Shown in pieces: positions 62,646 through 64,000 of a stretch of 64,000 nt of DNA. Both the position numbers and the translations under genes were made by a program. The DNA is from an uncultured Collinsella sp. (lineage in GTDB: Bacteria > Actinomycetota > Coriobacteriia > Coriobacteriales > Coriobacteriaceae). The notes beneath the pieces were generated by a model that saw nothing but the letters and a program-made list of their open reading frames with translations, was not told where the DNA came from and did no database searches. The stretch lies in the NCBI GenBank assembly GCA_958435545.1, contig CAUBGU010000001.1, forward strand, positions 12,127 through 76,126. The letters run 5' to 3'. Each line of letters starts with the position of its first letter. Position 1 is the stretch's first letter.

Positions 62646-64000
62646 CTATTGTGCCGAGCCCGCAACGGGCTCAAAATGCTTGTCCTTCACGGCTGCCGCC
62701 AATCGATCGGCCAGATTGCGTACGCGCGGATCCAGACGCGCGGCACCCGGATTGACAAAGAAGCGGGCCGTGCAGTCCATGATGCGCCCGGTGATGACCA
62801 GGTCGTTGTCGCGCAGCGTGGCACCCGTGGCGGTAATGTCCACGATGCGATCGGTCATGCCGACGATGGGGCCCAACTCGATGTTGCCGTGCAGCGAAAC
62901 TATGTCGGCGTTCACGCCTCGCTCGGCATACCAGGCACTCGCGATGCGCGGATACTTGGTTGCCACGCGAAGCGAACCGCGGCGGGCATAGTTGCGCCCG
63001 GCCTGACCGGCGCGCCACGCGGGCTCCGCCTCGATAAAGGTGCACAGGCCATAGCCCAGGTCTACCAGCTGCAGCAGGTTGAGGTCCGCTTCGATGAGCG
63101 AGTCCCAACCGCAGATGCCGCAATCGGCACCACCGCAGCCCACAAAGGCAGGCGCATCGCTGGGACGCACGATGACAAACTCGATATCGCCGACCGCGCC
63201 CTCGCCGGCACGCGTGTCGCGACCGCGCACGATGAGATGACGACCGGGATCGCGCAGCTCAGAGACATCCAAGCCCGCGGACTCAAGCACGTCGAGCGTG
63301 TCGGCCTTGAGCGAGCCCTTGGGCACGGCAATGCGCAGCGGACCCTCGGCGCCACGGCCCGCGGCGTGATCGCCATCGGAAGCGGCATCCTCGGCCGAGG
63401 TGCGCGCGGCCTCCAGGCGCTCGAGCGAAAAGGCGAAGCCCGCCGCCGGCACCTCGATACCGTCGCCAAATGCGCCGGTAAAGATGGAGTCATAGCGTCC
63501 GCCCGAACCGACCGGATCGGGCAGTCCGCCGGCATAAGCCTTAAAGACCAGGCCCGTGTAGTAATCGAAAGAGTTCATGATAGAGAAGTCGAACGACAGC
63601 ACCTGGGCGTCCTCGGGTGCCAGGCCCTCGACCAGGGCACGCAGCTCGCGCGTCAGCGGCGCGACGATACCGGCGGCCTCCAGCAGCGCGTCCACGCGGT
63701 CGAGCACCTCGGCACCGCCGTGCAGACGCGGCAGCTCGCTAATGGCGGCCTTGACGGCATCGGACTCGACGCTTACCGCCACGCGGGCATCGAGGCCCAC
63801 AAAGTCGTTGGCATGCACGCAGCGCAGGGCCTCGGCAGCCAGCTCACGATCCTCGCATACCGCGAGCAATTCCTTAAAAGGACGCACGCTGCCTGCGATA
63901 ATGCGCGCATCGGGAAGTGCCAGCTCGCGCACGGCCTCGGCGACCAGCGAGACAATCTCGACATCGCCCGCGGTATCGCCCGCGCCGATAAGCTCAAAGC
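62646..64000 (-). CDS. hisG: HisZ-HisG fusion: ATP phosphoribosyltransferase (5' end cut by window edge)
   Basis: One uninterrupted frame enters from the right edge. The first part is HisZ, a HisRS-like regulatory subunit (FELIGAGDTAGDVEIVSLVA at the edge, then FSIMNSFDYYTGLVFKAY and GSGGRYDSIF). A short Ala/Asp/Gly linker near 63340-63400 joins it to a short-form HisG (LRIAVPKGSLKADTLDVLES, CGICGWDSLIEA, then LRVATKYPRI and DIVSLHGNIELGPIVGMTDR, ending about 230 residues later). Short HisG needs HisZ, so a fusion gives a complete first enzyme of the pathway in one chain. The N-terminus is outside the window. Confidence 0.9.
   Translation of the reverse strand, partial: FELIGAGDTAGDVEIVSLVAEAVRELALPDARIIAGSVRPFKELLAVCEDRELAAEALRCVHANDFVGLDARVAVSVESDAVKAAISELPRLHGGAEVLDRVDALLEAAGIVAPLTRELRALVEGLAPEDAQVLSFDFSIMNSFDYYTGLVFKAYAGGLPDPVGSGGRYDSIFTGAFGDGIEVPAAGFAFSLERLEAARTSAEDAASDGDHAAGRGAEGPLRIAVPKGSLKADTLDVLESAGLDVSELRDPGRHLIVRGRDTRAGEGAVGDIEFVIVRPSDAPAFVGCGGADCGICGWDSLIEADLNLLQLVDLGYGLCTFIEAEPAWRAGQAGRNYARRGSLRVATKYPRIASAWYAERGVNADIVSLHGNIELGPIVGMTDRIVDITATGATLRDNDLVITGRIMDCTARFFVNPGAARLDPRVRNLADRLAAAVKDKHFEPVAGSAQ

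Overview
The window looks like a chromosomal segment of a gut Coriobacteriia, most probably Collinsella or a close relative. The reasons are the high-GC coding DNA, the actinobacterial order ppx - ftsB-like - eno - (insert) - mazG, an Ala-rich coiled-coil CAP surface protein with a sortase-like tail, and short dispersed repeats typical of that group. Genus is an inference; no 16S gene or other marker is present.

Layout. 1-15.2 kb is mostly housekeeping: an ornithine cyclodeaminase homologue (partial) divergent from a PucR regulator, purH, a GNAT enzyme, a DUF2207 membrane protein, gluQ, two overlapping metallophosphoesterases and a giant surface protein interrupted by one amber codon. 15.3-42.4 kb is accessory and rich in defence genes. 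It holds (i) a large helicase-nuclease overlapping an Argonaute-like protein, which I read as a DdmDE-type anti-plasmid module, with two small upstream genes and a divergent zinc-knuckle protein; (ii) a four-gene LlaJI-like restriction-modification operon (two 5mC methyltransferases, McrB-like AAA+, McrC-like nuclease); (iii) a SIR2-type NADase beside an inverted leftover of a second McrC-like gene; (iv) a module of a soluble VirD4/TraG-like ATPase, a ClpP paralogue and two unrecognised proteins; (v) a lone protein resembling a joined type I M/S subunit; and (vi) an AbiE toxin-antitoxin pair. 42.5-64 kb returns to core functions: a UBA-domain protein and two-component system lying between two copies of one MITE, an orphan PTS IIB with a VOC protein, tRNA-Leu(TAA), ppx/ftsB-like/eno/mazG/yfcE, a stand-alone LarC2 domain, a PHP phosphatase and a histidine operon hisZG-D-C-B-H-A-F-I-E running off the right edge.

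How the parts work together. The accessory block combines nucleic-acid defence (helicase-nuclease plus Argonaute, restriction-modification) with probable abortive systems (SIR2 NADase, AbiE). The his operon carries every pathway step except a recognisable HisN; the PHP protein divergently encoded next to it is the likely histinol-phosphate phosphatase. Several non-coding elements stand out: a 99-bp structured element that covaries between two copies, each directly downstream of a stop codon (purH, hisF); 182-bp MITEs; three operator-like repeats at an exact 33-bp period; a perfect 36-bp palindrome; and a duplicated tRNA-Leu 3' end.
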